A stretch of DNA of 7,429 nucleotides. Origin: Euryarchaeota archaeon UBA82 (GTDB taxonomy: Archaea; Thermoplasmatota; Poseidoniia; Poseidoniales; Poseidoniaceae). The DNA is taken from assembly GCA_002496635.1 (NCBI GenBank), contig DAKQ01000066.1:3826-11254 (forward strand). Reading direction: 5' to 3'. The notes beneath the pieces are model-generated. The model saw nothing but the letters and a program-made list of their open reading frames with translations. It ran no database searches and had not been told where the DNA came from. The translations under genes and the position numbers were made by a program. Below are positions 6,269-7,429 of this stretch, piece after piece (position 1 is the stretch's first letter; each line of letters opens with the position of its first letter).

Positions 6269-6374
6269 ACACCAATCGAGAGTTGCACATGCCCAGTAGA
6301 TATGAAGGTTCACAATGAACAGGTCTGTCAAAACATTGGCAATCCTCAAGAATGTGATGACACACAGGGGTGGT
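6269..6374. promoter_or_regulatory. Divergent intergenic region between HEAT-repeat and Kelch genes
   Basis: This 106-base region should hold the promoters of both genes. It contains a 13-base inverted repeat, GTTCA-CAA-TGAAC (6308-6320), near its centre, which could be an operator. The G-rich AGGGGTGGT (6366-6374) directly before the Kelch ATG may act as a closely spaced ribosome binding site. GCCCAGTAGA at 6291-6300 repeats exactly 80 bases from a copy at 6211-6220 inside the HEAT gene. No clear TATA box is seen. Confidence 0.3.
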
Positions 6375-7429
6375 ATGAGGAAAGGTAGGATTGTACTTCA
6401 TTTCGTCATAACTGGATTCATCCTCCTAGGTACGATACAACCAACCCCTTCTCTCTTTGGAGTTGAAGACTCAGAAATCGACCATTCTATTGGCGAGGAA
6501 ACAAGTTTCACAGACCCTGGTTTTCTCCTCAATAAAGTAGCACGTAACGCAAGTATCTCCGAACTTGAACTTACACGACCTGAAATTACTTGGTCTGCAA
6601 CAAGTGGAGGCGGCCTTCTGATTACAAGAGCACACGGTTGCATGGCGCATGATGATACTAATGATCTCATTTATCTCATGGGCGGAAAAACAGACCCTGA
6701 TCCACAACAACAGAACGATGAGGCAGCAACCAATCTGATTGAAATTTTTAACATATCAACAGAAACGTGGTCATTGTCTTCATCGAATATGCCAAACAGT
6801 CAGCAATACCATGAGTGTGTTCAAATCAATGACAAAATTTACTCAATCGGCGATTGGTACCCTGGTTCGAACCCTGCAAGAAAGTCAACAGGACAAATCC
6901 AAGTCTATGATATCTCCACAGATACATGGATGACAACGCCACCAGCAATGCCTGCGACAAAAGAAGTTGGAAACTTTGGAATGGCAAGCATTGGAACGAA
7001 AATATACATTGCAGGCGGTGTGCAAAACGCCTCTGCAAATGATGTTACAGATCGATTACTCGAATACGACACAGTAGCAGGAACCTGGACTGAATTGGCG
7101 AATATGTCCTACAAACGATTTGCTTTCCCATTGGTTGAATACCATGGTAAATTGTATGCATTTGGAGGTTTGGAAGGAGCCTATTCATGGTCAGGCCAAC
7201 CTGTACACAATACATCCGAAGTTTATGACCCTTCAACCGATACTTGGACAAATCTACCCAACATGTCCTTCCATATGTTTGGAATGGCTGCATCTGTCCA
7301 TAATGATGAGATTGTATTGATTGGTGGGCATGATAAGAATGCAAAATCAAAACAGACATGGGGATATCTCCCTGAATCCAATCAATGGCGTCTTCATGAC
7401 GATTTATCGATTGGCGTATTTGACTTAGC
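6375..7429 (+). CDS. Secreted Kelch-repeat protein, N-terminal part (3' end off window)
   Basis: The frame is open from ATG 6375 to the window edge (351 codons plus two bases). Residues 1-29 form a signal peptide: basic MRKGR, then a hydrophobic core VLHFVITGFILLG. A spacer of about 50 residues precedes at least five Kelch motifs spaced about 50 residues apart. Their strand signatures are IYLMGG (99-104), IYSIGD (155-160), IYIAGG (210-215), LYAFGG (260-265) and IVLIGG (313-318). Each is followed by a blade-end tryptophan in T-x-T-W-like turns (W132, W185, W238, W291, W338). This predicts a beta-propeller on or outside the cell, for binding of protein or glycan. Catalytic Kelch proteins such as galactose oxidase carry Cys-Tyr features that I cannot recognise here. 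Six N-x-S/T sequons (N58, N126, N218, N243, N279, N296) suggest glycosylation. ATG 6357 is an in-frame alternative start. Any sorting tag at the C-terminus is off the window. Confidence 0.87.
   Translation, partial: MRKGRIVLHFVITGFILLGTIQPTPSLFGVEDSEIDHSIGEETSFTDPGFLLNKVARNASISELELTRPEITWSATSGGGLLITRAHGCMAHDDTNDLIYLMGGKTDPDPQQQNDEAATNLIEIFNISTETWSLSSSNMPNSQQYHECVQINDKIYSIGDWYPGSNPARKSTGQIQVYDISTDTWMTTPPAMPATKEVGNFGMASIGTKIYIAGGVQNASANDVTDRLLEYDTVAGTWTELANMSYKRFAFPLVEYHGKLYAFGGLEGAYSWSGQPVHNTSEVYDPSTDTWTNLPNMSFHMFGMAASVHNDEIVLIGGHDKNAKSKQTWGYLPESNQWRLHDDLSIGVFDL

Noticed and set aside
6211..6300. 10-base direct repeat GCCCAGTAGA at 6211-6220 and 6291-6300, considered as an attachment site or mobile-element footprint
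   Set aside because: Nothing mobile lies between the copies, one copy is in coding sequence, and 10 bases is too short to support an insertion event.
6269..6349. 27-residue N-terminal extension of the HEAT-repeat protein from ATG 6349
   Set aside because: It would push the gene to within 25 bases of the divergent Kelch start, and no ribosome binding site is seen. The segment is hydrophobic at first and then breaks, unlike a clean signal peptide.
7045..7359. Minus-strand open frame of 104 codons opposite the Kelch gene
   Set aside because: It is antisense to well-formed Kelch repeats, rich in His and Gln as expected from reversed codons, and without a ribosome binding site.

Overview
The window looks like a chromosomal piece of a planktonic euryarchaeon, most plausibly Marine Group II/III (Poseidoniales-like). 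This is an inference. It rests on an archaeosortase-family membrane protein, GGTGA/GAGGT-type ribosome binding sites, intermediate GC content, a tRNA-His with encoded G-1 and C73, and large secreted beta-rich and Kelch proteins. No rRNA or other decisive taxonomic marker is present, and bacterial-type genes (ribA, a tusA-like gene) are mixed in. No insertion sequence, CRISPR array, prophage or integrase is visible. Coding density is very high, and no gap between genes exceeds about 110 bases.

Layout, left to right. (1) Bases 1-1148, minus: the N-terminal 382 residues of a secreted protein with a signal peptide, running off the left edge. (2) Bases 1244-1319, plus: tRNA-His(GTG), ending one base from the stop codon of the convergent ribA. 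(3) Bases 1321-2173, minus: a two-gene operon of a TusA/SirA-like sulfur-carrier protein and GTP cyclohydrolase II (RibA), with one base between them. (4) Bases 2262-3320, plus: an archaeosortase/exosortase-family protein with a Cys-Arg-His triad and a C-terminal extension. Its stop codon abuts the stop of the next gene. (5) Bases 3321-6268, minus: a probable three-gene cluster, in transcription order a HEAT-repeat protein, a 67-residue basic protein of unknown function, and a DEAD-box RNA helicase with a DbpA-type C-terminal domain. The 60-base spacer before the helicase can form mutually exclusive RNA structures next to its ribosome binding site. (6) Bases 6375-7429, plus: the N-terminal part of a secreted Kelch-repeat protein, running off the right edge.

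How the parts may relate. The two partial secreted proteins and the archaeosortase fit a cell-surface theme. Archaeosortases process C-terminally tagged exported proteins, but both candidate substrates lose their C-termini at the window edges, so the link is untested. The helicase cluster suggests RNA metabolism, possibly with autoregulation through the helicase leader. RibA catalyses the first committed step of riboflavin synthesis. Its pairing with a TusA-like protein is tight, but the reason is unclear.
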